From the NCBI GenBank assembly GCA_963978895.1, contig OZ022238.1:3241161-3305160 (forward strand): 64,000 nucleotides of DNA, in the 5' to 3' direction. The position numbers and the translations under genes were made by a program. Below, piece by piece: positions 26,875-37,879 of this stretch (its first letter is position 1; every line of letters begins with the position of its first letter). The stretch is from Erpobdella octoculata (lineage: Eukaryota; Annelida; Clitellata; Hirudinida; Erpobdellidae). The notes beneath the pieces were generated by a model, which saw nothing but the letters and a program-made list of their open reading frames with translations, searched no databases and was not told the origin of the DNA.

Positions 26875-27214
26875 AATTGTCCTGTTCAAGTTTAAATGCT
26901 CCAAAAGACATTGTTTCAATTCTTTTTAATAATGTTGACTGCTTAACAAATAAGTTTACGGAGTTTTTGTTTGTTTTAAAGTCATTGATTGAAGTTCCAG
27001 ATGTAATTGTTTTGTTGGAGGCCAATCCTAAGCACTTTACCAAGCCATTGAGTATTTCAGAGTTTCAGATTGATGGGTACCAGGTCTTAACGAGTGGGTT
27101 TGCTAGTCAGTCCTGCAGAGGTATTGTGGCATATTACAAGGAAGAACTCCATATCTCAGAAGTGACATTGTGTACACCATTTAAGGAGGCTTTGTGCATA
27201 AAGCTGGCCCTAAC
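26805..27214 (+). pseudogene. LINE ORF2 endonuclease N-terminus, 5' of the hAT insertion
   Basis: The frame has ILFNNVDCLTNKFTEF and DVIVLLEANP, endonuclease-like motifs, and reaches CIKLALT, where the hAT element interrupts. It resumes after 28655 at LLSVYRSPNSSG. Confidence 0.6.
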
Positions 27215-28647
27215 TAGGGTTGTTACAGTTACTGAATCTAAAACTGAAACATTCAGTTAACTGAATCTTTTTAGATTCAGTAACTTCAACTGAAACTGAA
27301 ACTGAATCTTTTTTAAAAACTGTAACTGAAACTGAATCTATTGAGAAAACTGAATATAACTGAATCTTTTAGAATGAATATTTTTTATCATTTTATTATA
27401 TTATTTTTATGTTTGCGGTTAAATGTTTTGATTCTATGGCACGGACGATAACTCGGTCGAAGTTAGGAATAGTTCTTTCTTTTTGTTTCGTGTTAGTGTT
27501 CTGTTGCTTGCGTTTTTTTTCGAAGATTTTCAAGTTTTTAGAATTACCAGAATGGAAGATACTTGTGTTAGTAGTAACATTGTTATGGACGAATCTACCG
27601 AGGAAGAAGTATCGTTTATTCAACAAAATGAGTCGGAATCTGCTTTAGGACCTCCAACGAAAAAAGCTAGATTCAACAAAACAAGGCCTATACTAACCCG
27701 GTACATAAAATGTTTACAGGAGTTGGAGCCGATATTAAGTGCAATATTTGTTCTGTAATTTTGAAAGGTAAAAATGTCAAAAATTTAGAGTCTCACTTGA
27801 GGAAGCATGAAACAGAATACGCAGAGTATTTAGAGGAAAAAAATAGCTATGATATCAAAAACACAAAGTAAGTCTATTAAACGACCCTTTTCATATTTGA
27901 AAAACCAGGCAACAATTGAAAACTGTTTTGTTGTTAAAGAACGCAAAAATGACATTAAAAAAGGCTCCAATGCCTATAATAAGGCTGCCCATGCTATCGC
28001 CTCAGCATTTGCTGCAAACAGTTCGCCATTTCTTTTGATCGAAGACCTTCTATTAAAAATATGTTTGCAGTTGTGTCGGAAGGTCGTTTACTAACCTTGC
28101 CGAACAAACACGATATATCCACAAAAGTGTCCGAATTAGTAAAAGAATTAAAAAGATCTGTTGAATTATCATTGAATTCAGCGAAGTATGTGTCAATCAC
28201 AACAGATGGTCTCGGCCATGTTATTCATCGGTAAGGATGGGAATAACTTGCCATTATTTTGATCGAAACATCAATAAAATAAGAAGAGCTCTTCTGACTT
28301 GTAGAACAATTACGCAACCCCATACAGGCTTTGCTCTTAGCAGATGTTGGCATAATTTGGGTGACGACAAGCTGGAAGCTGAAGTCTTTTATAAATTCAA
28401 GAAGGAATTTTTAGGCTAAATACATTTTTTAAACATGTCTGTGTTGCAAAATGTTTTTTATAGTAAATTTCTTCTTGGTAGTTTACCTAAAAAAATTGAA
28501 AAAAAAAACTGAATCTAACTGTAACTGAAACTGAAACTGAATCTTTAAAGATTCAGTTTACTGAAACTGAAACTGAATCTTTGTAAAGTTTCAGTTACTT
28601 TAACTGAAACTGAAACTGAATCTTTTTTCAAAACTGTAACAACCCTA
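27215..28647. mobile_element. hAT DNA transposon, internally deleted, nested in the LINE
   Basis: 14-bp terminal inverted repeats TAGGGTTGTTACAG / CTGTAACAACCCTA are flanked by a perfect 8-bp target duplication GCCCTAAC (27207-27214 and 28648-28655), diagnostic of hAT. Subterminal AACTGAAACTGAATCT repeats occur at both ends. Inside are remnants of a BED zinc finger (CNICSVILKG...HLRKHE, about 27735-27815) and of a hAT transposase in several frames. The transposase is broken, so the copy is non-autonomous. Confidence 0.9.
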
Positions 28648-28665
28648 GCCCTAACCAACAAGACG

Positions 28666-31170
28666 ATGAATTTATTGTCAGTATACAGAAGTCCCAATTC
28701 CAGTGGTGCGAATAATGACCTTCTCATCCAGTTACTTGAGGAGTTCATTTTATTGAGAGGTGAACATGTTATTATTGGTGATTTCAACTTCCCGGACATT
28801 AACTGGAATACCTTTAGTTGCAACGGTTCAGCTGAGAAGATTGAAAATAAATTTCTTAATTTCTTAAATGACAGTTTTTTGCTTCAACATGTTGATGAGC
28901 CTACTAGGAGGGCTGCCAATCAAACTTCAAGCGTCCTGGATCTGGTGATTACCTCTGGCGACAACATCACTGACATTCAATATTACTCTCCGCTGGGGAA
29001 TGGTGATCATTCAATCTTGGGGTTTAAATTGGTTGGTTTCACAAAGAATTTGAGGCCGGACGAAAAGAGATTTTGTTATGAACTGGGTGATTATGGTGGT
29101 CTTAGCATGGCTCTGGATGAGTGTTTGTCTAACACTGACAGACCTCTGGAGTCCTCTGTGGATTCCGAATGGAGGTTTTTTCGCAATACTCTAAATGAAC
29201 TCACAAGTCGATTTGTGCCTAAAAAGCAGATTTACAAGAAGTTTACCTTTCGGATGACACCTGAGCTGAAATGTCTCATTGAATTAAAACATCAGCTTTG
29301 GAGAAGGATTTACAAATATGGAGATGACATAATGACTGAGTTCCGAGTAACCAGAGATAAAGTCAAGAGATTGTCAAAACAGCTCAACATCGAGAGTCAG
29401 AGCCGTATTGCCTCAGAGTATAGAACCTGTCCGAAGTTGTTTTGGAGCCGTGTTAAAAAAATTACCAAGGTTAAAGAGAGTATTGGTGTTCTAAATGTTG
29501 ATGGTACTGACTTAATGTGTGACAGAGATAAAGCAGAAGCACTCGCTAAATTCTTCTCGTCGGTTTATGTACGGGAAGATCTCTTTGAAGGCGATGATAC
29601 ATTTCACCCAATTGTGCCGGCTTGTGGAATGACAGAATTGAAAATTGATAGTGGCATTGTTGAGAAAAAATTGATGGCCTTGAACAGGGGAAAGTCTGCG
29701 GGGCCGGATGGCATACATTCAAGAATCTTGAGCGAAACAAGACTGGTTTTAAATGAACATTTGTTGAGGATTTTCAGAACATCATTGGCTTCGGGGGTGG
29801 TTCCATGTGATTGGAAGTCAAGTGTTGTGGTTCCGTTGTATAAAAAAGGTAGCAAAGCTAAGGTCGAGAACTACAGGCCAATAGCTTTGACATCAGTATG
29901 TTGCAAAATTCTCGAGTCAATTATTAAAGACCACATTATGAGCTACTTTTTGCAATATGATATCTTCACTCATAGACAGTTTGGATTTCTTCCTTCACGC
30001 TCTACGGTCCTGCAGTTGCTGAAGTTCCTGGACGAAGTTACTCTCTCGGTTGACTCTGGGTTGGAGGTGCATACAATCTACACCGACTTAGAAAAAGCTT
30101 TTGACAGAATTCCACACAAGAGACTCTTGTTTAAGATGAAGGAGTATGGAGTTCATCCAATATTGATAGAATGGATCAGAAGTTACTTGACGGAGAGATC
30201 ATTCAGAGTTCAGTTGAGGGGCGGACTCTCTGATTCCTTTCCCGTGTTGAGTGGTGTTCCTCAGGGAAGCGTGTTAGGTCCATTGTTATTTGTGATCTAT
30301 ATCAATGACATTTGTGGTGTTAGCGAAAACATCTACCTTTTCGCGGACGACGCCAAGTTGTTTAGACCGATCGCGGACTTCAAAGACACTCGGAAACTGC
30401 AGTCCGACATTTATAAATTGCAGCAGTGGTTCACAAGATGGCAAATGACAGTGAATCCATCTAAATGTTGTGTTTTAAAGGTTGGAGGTAATCGTTTTGC
30501 AGCGGATTACTATATGCAAGATACATCAGGTTTGTCTGTTGTGGTTCTTGAAGTTAGCTCGGTTACTGATCTAGGAATCATACTGGATTCAAAATTGAAA
30601 TTCAGAGACCATGTGTTCTCTAGAATCAAAAAGGCCAATTCCTTGTTGGGTATAGTTGGAAGAACTTTAAAATATCTGCCTGATGATGCTTTTGTAACAT
30701 TGTACAAATCTCTGATTAGATCTCAATTGGAGTACGGAGTTCAGATTTGGAGTCCTCACGGGCGTGGTCTGATTGAAGAACTCGAAAGGGTTCAGCGAAG
30801 GTTTACCAGAATGGTCAGGTCATGCAAAGGTCTCATTTATACGGAGAGGTTGAAGAAACTCAGATTGCCTTCCCTGACATATAGAAGAAAGCGAGCCGAC
30901 CTAATTCTTCTGTATAAAATGAAGTCTGGTCAGTTGATGGATTGCCACTGTCCGGGGTTGACCCTTTGCCCTGACGAAAGAACTAGGGGACATGAGTTCA
31001 AGTTGGCTACTAGGTTGGCTCATAAAGATTGCAGGATGTATTACTTCAGTAACAGAGTGGTGGACGACTGGAATCGGCTCCCTGGGCCGGTGGTGTCTGC
31101 TGAATCGTTGTCTTTGTTCAAATCACTTTTGGATGATTTTTTTGGTGATATTCAATTTGATTTTGCTTAG
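28666..31170 (+). CDS. LINE ORF2: endonuclease C-terminal part and reverse transcriptase
   Basis: An 834-codon open frame. The N-terminal part has GDFNFPDINW and SDHSILGFKL-type endonuclease ends (here GDHSILGFKLVG). The RT follows with KSAGPDGIHSRIL, ENYRPIALTSVCCKILE, RQFGFLPSRST, YTDLEKAFDRIPH, SGVPQGSVLGPLLFVIYIND and the catalytic FADD box (LFADDAKLF), then SQLEYGVQIWSPH. These are the RT blocks of CR1/Jockey-type LINEs. It is uninterrupted, but its 5' part is cut off by the hAT insertion, so the element cannot make full ORF2 protein. The long intact frame suggests the LINE is young. Confidence 0.85.
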   Translation: MNLLSVYRSPNSSGANNDLLIQLLEEFILLRGEHVIIGDFNFPDINWNTFSCNGSAEKIENKFLNFLNDSFLLQHVDEPTRRAANQTSSVLDLVITSGDNITDIQYYSPLGNGDHSILGFKLVGFTKNLRPDEKRFCYELGDYGGLSMALDECLSNTDRPLESSVDSEWRFFRNTLNELTSRFVPKKQIYKKFTFRMTPELKCLIELKHQLWRRIYKYGDDIMTEFRVTRDKVKRLSKQLNIESQSRIASEYRTCPKLFWSRVKKITKVKESIGVLNVDGTDLMCDRDKAEALAKFFSSVYVREDLFEGDDTFHPIVPACGMTELKIDSGIVEKKLMALNRGKSAGPDGIHSRILSETRLVLNEHLLRIFRTSLASGVVPCDWKSSVVVPLYKKGSKAKVENYRPIALTSVCCKILESIIKDHIMSYFLQYDIFTHRQFGFLPSRSTVLQLLKFLDEVTLSVDSGLEVHTIYTDLEKAFDRIPHKRLLFKMKEYGVHPILIEWIRSYLTERSFRVQLRGGLSDSFPVLSGVPQGSVLGPLLFVIYINDICGVSENIYLFADDAKLFRPIADFKDTRKLQSDIYKLQQWFTRWQMTVNPSKCCVLKVGGNRFAADYYMQDTSGLSVVVLEVSSVTDLGIILDSKLKFRDHVFSRIKKANSLLGIVGRTLKYLPDDAFVTLYKSLIRSQLEYGVQIWSPHGRGLIEELERVQRRFTRMVRSCKGLIYTERLKKLRLPSLTYRRKRADLILLYKMKSGQLMDCHCPGLTLCPDERTRGHEFKLATRLAHKDCRMYYFSNRVVDDWNRLPGPVVSAESLSLFKSLLDDFFGDIQFDFA

Positions 31171-31506
31171 GATTTTTATTTTGCTCTGTTTGTTTTTCGT
31201 TATTTTTTGTTGTATTTGTTTGCGCGTTCAGTTTGTGTTTATATTGTTCGGCGAGGGGCTTGCCCGTGCCTGGTTTATAATAATATAATGCCCAAAACTA
31301 CATCAGAGGGGCCCACTCAAAACCCCAAATTAACGTCTCTGCTAGCGCATGCAGTTTTTTGCATTTGACGAGGTCACAGTTGGTGTGGCTAATTAAAGAA
31401 TTCAGAAGTAAGTTTACGCTTCCAGTTACTAATCTCATGAATACGTTTATTCGTTGCTCTACGCTACCTGTTCAACACAAGAGAACCGTCGAATGACGTC
31501 CTCAAA

Positions 31507-33253
31507 TCAAGAAAGTAGAACTTGATTCCTCTGTTCAAAGAAATTACTGCTCAATAACTCCTTCATATAACTTATGTGCTTGTTGGCTTCATTTGTGACT
31601 AGTTCACATTGACCGATTTGATCGTGTTGTGCAGTCGTGTCAGGTTTAGTTTGCCAGTTTGGAGCGGGCTTAATTAAACGAACACGTCTATCTAAAAACC
31701 TATAAAAACTAATTTAAAACAAAAAAAAAGAACTCTCAAATATTATAATGAAATTCAGATTACTACCTCACTAGAGATGAGAGAACTTGCACCATCTTCT
31801 CCAGTTCTACTATTAACAACTTGGGACAAAGGATTGTAAGATTCTTGTGCTATCGATGATTGCTTGAGGTCATTCAAGCTTTGTGTGGGAAACCTTAGTT
31901 TAACCAAAGTAGTTTGAGCGTCTGGAAGAATTTTAGATTTTGGAATGAAGAAGCCATTAGAATTAGACAGCAGACTGGTGGTTCCATCAACCGGAGTTTT
32001 GCTCACAAATGATGAGGACTCGATGTCCATTGGTTTGATTAGATTCTCATTAAAGTCATTGTTTGACATTCTTCCGGTCAGAGTGTCGCTGAAATTCACA
32101 ATGTTTTCGCTATCAGTGATGCTTTGTTGAATTGCATTTTTGTTCTCATAAGACGAGTGTACATCGTCATCTGGAGCATCCCCTGGAATACAATTCAGCA
32201 CGGCACGACCGTCACGCCTTTCTGAATCCTCGTTGTCGGCAAGTTTCAAACCCGATCGATGAGAACTGAGGACATTTCGAACAGGTTCATTAGCGTCAGC
32301 TTGCAGGCACGTTTTTTCGTCTGAAAATTTTTCGACCCGATCGTTGGGTTTTTCGTCAGAGTTACTTTCTTGCCGAGAGTTATCCGATGTGTTTGCCGAT
32401 ATTTTTATATTCTGTTCGTTGATTAAATACGACTCTCTTGAATCATTTCCATCATCATCATCTTCTAGCTCCATTTTTATCTCTGTGTCAAAATAGCCGT
32501 CTTGTGTCTCCTGCCTGCTAGCAAGCGTCTGGCTCAGATCTCCTGCACAGGAAACTGCAAGGTTTGATGAAATAGATGGAGACCCACCACTGTTAGTAAA
32601 CGAGTTGTCAAAATAGCTGTTATCTTCATCTTCACTATCAGTTCTTGGTCTTTTGATGGCATCGAATGCAGATGTTTCAGAATCTCTTGAATCATTTTCA
32701 TCATCATTTTCTGGCTCCACTTTTATCAACGTGTCACAACAACCACCTTGTGCTCTCTGCTTGCTAGCAAGTGTCCAGCTCAGATTACCTGCCCGTGACA
32801 CTGTGAGGTTGGATGAAAAAGACGAAGTCCCATTACTGACGGCCGACGAGTTGTCAAAACAACTTTTGCTATCATCTTCACATGCCTGTTCGTTATATAT
32901 GATGTAGTTGGTAGGTTGTCCTGCTAAGCTTATAATGCCTTTTGAATCCGAAGCGCAGGGGTAGCTCTTGTTTGAACCGTCGGCAGCAAACTTATTAAAG
33001 GTCCAGCTTGGGTCGAGGTCGCTGACCCGGCGAAATTCTCCGAGGTAGCGGGGCTGGGTGCTGTCCGTATTCGAAGAAAGCCGCTTTATGTGAAAGCTCT
33101 TTTGAGCAATGTTGTTGCTGCTGAATGCAAGAACAACCATTTGTTGTTGCTGACACTGCTGCTGTTGGGGTTTTGGGAGAAGTGGCACCAGCTGGTTCGT
33201 TTTCTTGACCTGCTTCTGAACGGGTAGATCACCAAACTTTCCTGCCTGTATTG
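31507..33253 (-). CDS. Duplicated 3' part of the nuclear receptor (copy A, no DBD)
   Basis: Two exons, 31772-33253 and 31507-31691, match 39440-40906 and 39175-39359 of the complete receptor with the same phases and splice sites. The large exon encodes the Gln-rich start (QQQQCQQQQM), Ser/Asn/Asp-rich low complexity and two diverged internal repeats, each containing a sumoylation-like IKxE motif (IKVEPE, IKMELE). Both exons remain fully open despite many substitutions and a 15-nt length difference. No DNA-binding exon lies upstream, because the duplication breakpoint is at 33332. Either a recent pseudogene or a DBD-less isoform with its own start. Confidence 0.55.
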
Positions 33254-33421
33254 CTTTGAACCAAACATAATGGAATTATAACCATTAAATGTTTTTGTAT
33301 CTAAAACTTTAATTAAACTTCAAATTTAACAAGTAAACTAAAAACGAATTTTGCAATCAATTTTTTCTTATATTACTCTTTTATTTTATATTAAAGTCGC
33401 AATATACAAAAAGAATAGGCT

Positions 33422-34042
33422 TTAACCTATTCTCATTTGTTGATAACGTTGCTGGTGGCGAATTCGATCTTGTCGTAAGCGGTATTCTCGTTGTTCAATC
33501 GTTTCAATTTCACGTAGATGTGACATGCTGATGCGAACACTTTTCAAGCGTTGTGTGCGTTGCTCAGGAGTTTCATTTTCGCGTCGTTGAGAGTGACTTA
33601 AGCAGTCCAGTTGAAGTCGTTGCGTGCGTTGCTCTGGTGTTTCATTTTCGCGCAGTTGTGACATGCTGATGCGAATGCGTTCCAATCGTTGTAAGCGTTG
33701 TTCAGAAGTTTCATTTTCGTATCGCTGTGAGTGTCGAATACGATCCTGATCCAATCGATATTCACGTTCTTCTGATGTTTCATTACCGCGCTGTTGTGAG
33801 TGTCGAATACGATCCTTCATTAGTCGTTGATCACGTTGCTCTGATGTTTCTTGACTACGTAGTATGTGCAATTTATCCAATTTGATTCGCTTTTCCTCCT
33901 CAGTCTCATTTTGACGCTTCTCATGATACTTTTCTCTTGCTTTCACCAATCTGCTCTTCCTTTGAGTAGAGGTTTCCACTCGTTGAGTTCCACTACCGTT
34001 CGATTGCTGACTACTACCGTTCGATTGCATAGGCAGTCGCAC
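33422..34042 (-). CDS. STPR-domain protein with six 23-residue repeats
   Basis: A 206-residue ORF beginning MRLPMQSNGSSQQSNGSGTQ. After a basic linker come six repeats of exactly 23 residues, each starting ET(S/P/I)EQR or ETSEER and holding RL....R at fixed positions (for example ETSEQRDQRLMKDRIRHSQQ). STPR repeats form a basic helical DNA-binding array, and the Gln/Ser start may be an activation segment. It lies exactly between the two copies of the segmental duplication (33333-34294) and is in neither. It could be a host gene or a domesticated transposon piece, since Helitron-like proteins carry similar repeats. Confidence 0.6.
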   Translation of the reverse strand: MRLPMQSNGSSQQSNGSGTQRVETSTQRKSRLVKAREKYHEKRQNETEEEKRIKLDKLHILRSQETSEQRDQRLMKDRIRHSQQRGNETSEEREYRLDQDRIRHSQRYENETSEQRLQRLERIRISMSQLRENETPEQRTQRLQLDCLSHSQRRENETPEQRTQRLKSVRISMSHLREIETIEQREYRLRQDRIRHQQRYQQMRIG

Positions 34043-34711
34043 GAAATTTTCAAAATTAAAATTTCAATTTTTTTTTATTTATTTTAAAAGAAGTAAAGAA
34101 TAAAAACTCAAATCTGCAAAAATTTTTAAAGTACGACTTATATTTTTTGAGTTATAACAATTTTAAAGTCGCGAATCACGACACAAGACCTACCACGCTA
34201 GGCACTGAAAACAGTGCATATAGCTAACGTGAAGCTGAGAGATGAGTAAGCGTTATATTAATGCTGTCTAATTTATCAGAGCTATGAATTGGTTTTATAT
34301 TATAGTAATTATCTAGATTTGTTTCTACTATTGTAACTTGCTTGGTGTGTTTTTATTGTTAATTCATCTATTTATTTTTTTTAAATGGTATGATTTTTTA
34401 AGATAAAATAGAAATATAAAGAATTCACTTTTCATAGACTGAAATAGATTTGGCGCATTTAATTTATTTGCTTGGCCAAAGAAATCAATTAATTTTAATC
34501 TTGCATAAACCGCTGTGGTAATTTTTTATTTAAAGAATCTGTTTATTCGATGATGTGCATTTAATAATATTAATACTGATTAAGCTGAAAAATCAAACAA
34601 AATTAAAACCATTGTTTTCTTGGTGACATATGTGTGTTGAAAAAGTATTTTCTTGTACACTATGTACACGAGGGAAACATTGTACTGTTAAAGTCGTACT
34701 TTCTTTTCCAG

Positions 34712-35363
34712 TGTTTCACGTTTGCAGGGCAATATGAGGAAGTGATAGAGAGCTGGTACTATGAACATCAGGAGGAAGATAACCTCATCAGCTACCTCTG
34801 TGCCCAGAGGTTTCTCAAAGGAAAAGATCAACGTCAGTAAGAGCAGAGTTTCCCGATTTAAATTTTTTATTATGACATTTTTATTTATTATTATTATTAT
34901 TATGGGTAGTTGTTGATTGGATCTTTTTAAAATGTTGTTGTTTATTTCTATTTTCAGCATGGGCGTGTACTCCAATAATTTAGTTACGGGTACAGTGTTA
35001 GCTTTGTCCTTTTAATCAACTTTTTTGAGAAATTTTCCAGGTTTTGTACCCTTCTACCAGTCATTGACTATGTCTCCAATATTGAACATAAATCTTCACC
35101 CCTTGCTTTCAGTGCATGATATGCATCTGTTCCTTGCTACTTTATTATGTTCAGTGTGATAATAATAATAATAACAATAATTGTGTGACCTCACTAAATG
35201 TTGACGACACCATTTTTTAGAATGTCTTCAAGAGATCTTCTTTCCTAAAGGTGACACAGGAAGTTCTGAAGAAGAAGAAGACAAACAGGAGTCCAAAAAG
35301 CAAAGTAAATTTTTATTTTTATTACTTAACATCTATTTATAGTTTAAATTTAGAGTTTTCTTG

Positions 35364-35421
<58 letters not shown>

Positions 35422-36079
35422 GTATGTATATGTATGTGTGTGTATTACTTGGCATTTATTTATAGTTTGTTTTGTCAAATGTATATTACTTGACATCTAT
35501 TTAGAGTTTGTTTACATGTTTTCAGTTATATGTAGCTTTAATGCAATTTTTTTAACCCTGTATTGGATTTTTTGCCCCAGTATTTTAATTCCATTGCTCA
35601 GGTATATACTTTCTAATCATACATAGTATGCAAATTTTGATCTTAAAAATTTTTTTTTTATTGTACCAAAGATGAAATCTAGTTTCAGAGCTGCAAGAAT
35701 TAAATATAACCTTAAATTATAAGAAATCACTACCTCCCGAAAATTAAAGTTTTACCAGTTTTACGATTTTTACTTTTCATAAGAGAACGCAGTGCCAAAA
35801 CCTAAAGGCGACAAAAGTGGCGCAAAAAGAGAATCGACTTTATCGACAACAACCAATGAAGAGCAACGAAGTTCCGATCCTCAACGAGATGATCGAATGA
35901 AAGATGAAGATAAAGAAAGAAGGTTCAAGAAAGGAGACAGTTCGAAATCGGACGAGATGTTTACCGGAGATCACGTGACTCCCGAGCCGGAAATCGTTTC
36001 CGGTGAGATACCGAGACCTTACCACGTTCCAGTGACGTCACCTTTGCCAAAGACGGGTAGGATCGACGGGGATTTATAA
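34712..36079 (+). pseudogene. Orphan CNPY 3' exons (copy B)
   Basis: Exons 34712-34832, 35221-35304 and 35793-36079 duplicate CNPY exons 5-7, with intact frames, splice sites and stop, but no exons 1-4 upstream. The first exon reads [20 protein letters not shown]. The tail adds TLS residues absent from the parent. Without a signal peptide or the saposin-like first half, a functional product is unlikely; preserved frames indicate recent origin. Confidence 0.7.
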
Positions 36080-37103
36080 GACGAAGAAAGACGTCTTTTT
36101 GGACCGCAATGTATTTTTGTTCCATTTTTTTATTATTAATTTTGTATTTAATCCTTTTGCGTTTCAGCGGAAAACTCAGTCATAGTCAGCAGTTTCATTA
36201 CTCTTTGAACTTTTGTCTGTTCATTACCTTTTTGATGCAAAAGTTCAACTATCTGAAGTCGTCTTTTGCATTGGTGTGAGGACACTAGCTCGTATTCAAG
36301 AATGTTAGGTTATCTAATTTTAAATTCATTTGACAGAAGGTTGCCTAGTCATCCCCAGGTAACTGCATGAATATTCATTCATGAAGTTAGTTCATCCAGG
36401 TAACTTCATGAATATTCATTCATGAACATTCATTCATGAACATTCATTCATGAACATTCATTCATGAAGTTAATGTAATTTCATTTTTTGTAATATTTTG
36501 ATTTAAATTTACTTTGACCATCGTACAAATACTACGAATGTCTGTGTCCGAATTTTCGCTAACTGCTGTTAATTCTATTTTCTAAATATCTGTACCCTAA
36601 CCATACATTCATACTCAAGAAAATATTTAACCTTGGACTTGCCTATTTTTAATATTCACTCCATCAAAAACGCGCCCACTATATGGTTCTCTTCAACTTT
36701 TTCTTGTAATTTATTCAGTGAATTATATAGTAAACAATAACTATTTAAACCATGAGGAAATATGTAAATAAATTCAGAAGCCTGTTCAATATGACACATA
36801 ATAACCCCCTTTTGAACCATTCAGTTAGCATTCCCACCATGAAATCTTCCTCGGGGTATTTCCTTCTATACAAATTACTAGTTTCTTGTTAAATACTGTA
36901 AAGTTACACTTGTATACAATGAACATTTTATAAGAAGAGAAAGACAGAGAGAGAGAGAGAGAACATTTTATAACAATAATAAAATTCTACAAATTTAAAG
37001 ACTTGGAAAAATCTCAATGGTAGTAAGTAAAAAAATGCCCTTATGACCAACTTGCACATAACAGAAACCTGTCTAAACGAAGAAAACATTCACTTCATCG
37101 TCA

Positions 37104-37250
37104 TTAATGAATTCGCTCTAAGGTAACAAAACATTTCCTAATCTTATGTTTTAGAGTGATTTTCATCTTTTCAATTTCTTGATCTTTTTGTACCAGGAGG
37201 GCCTTTAAATATTCTATCTCCTGTTGTTGCTTTGAATATTCTTGTTGAAG
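37104..37250 (-). CDS. Coiled-coil 3' exon (copy B), gene unidentified
   Basis: Near-identical counterpart of 24576-24722, with the same acceptor, frame and stop. LQQEYSKQQQEIEYLKALLV forms the coiled-coil start. Its parent transcript is unknown. Confidence 0.4.
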   Translation of the reverse strand, partial: LQQEYSKQQQEIEYLKALLVQKDQEIEKMKITLKHKIRKCFVTLERIH

Positions 37251-37879
37251 CTGAATAAACAAGAAAAAACTTAAAGTAATATTACTTTTATCACCATTTA
37301 ACATCTCAAAACCCAATGCCTCAGATCATAAGTAGGGGACATAACTTACACGGCCCAAAAAGCCATCGATTATTGTAAACTCAGTGCAGGCTAGCCCTTT
37401 TGCCATGAACAAATGAAGCTAAAGCCCACTCCAAATCAACAAACTTGGGTCAAAATGACCCGAACAAACATGTCATATTCGGTACTGTCGGAGCTTGTAA
37501 ATGGGATATTATAGATTTGCGACTCCAAATGCCTGGAATTTGACTCGATTGTGCGTATTTCCCTGTTAAACGGTTTGTGCCATAATCTTGTACAACTTCG
37601 GACAGGGCCAACACATCGACATAGGCACACCATTGTGGTCGCCATTACACAGGCACTTATTAACAGCTTAAAAGTTCCTTCACTTTCTGATCATTCTGTC
37701 ATTACATTCTCAACTTGTCCTAAAAAGTTGAACGTCACTGCTATAAAGCATTCAAGTGGACAGCTTTCGTAACTGATTCGAAACAAGTCCAAGCAAAAAA
37801 CAAAGTTTTTAAAATACACGCTTTTATATTTTACATAATGCAAAACGATTTCTATATGCAATAATAGTCTTACCATTGT

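Larger units (their letters stand above)
26178..31288 (+). mobile_element. Non-LTR retrotransposon (CR1/Jockey-like) inserted in duplication copy A
   Basis: Copy B lacks this 5.1-kb block and instead has about 117 bp (38833-38949) between the same flanks, so insertion with target deletion is likely. It carries an ORF1, an endonuclease N-terminus, a hAT insertion at 27215-28647, and an apurinic-endonuclease/reverse-transcriptase ORF2, and ends in an ATAATA-type 3' tail. Orientation is plus, opposite to the receptor exons it disrupts. Confidence 0.85.
21420..33332. repeat. Tandem segmental duplication, copy A
   Basis: From about 21420 (GTATTTATCTAGATTTGTTT) to 33332 the sequence matches 34295-40982 almost base for base, apart from small indels and the LINE at 26178-31288. 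It holds CNPY exons 5-7, the coiled-coil exon, a truncated STPR ORF and the two 3' exons of the nuclear receptor. The left breakpoint is inside a CNPY intron. The right breakpoint is about 80 bp upstream of the receptor's hinge exon. In copy A the CNPY part is the functional end of a complete gene, while the receptor part lacks its DNA-binding exons. Confidence 0.9.
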
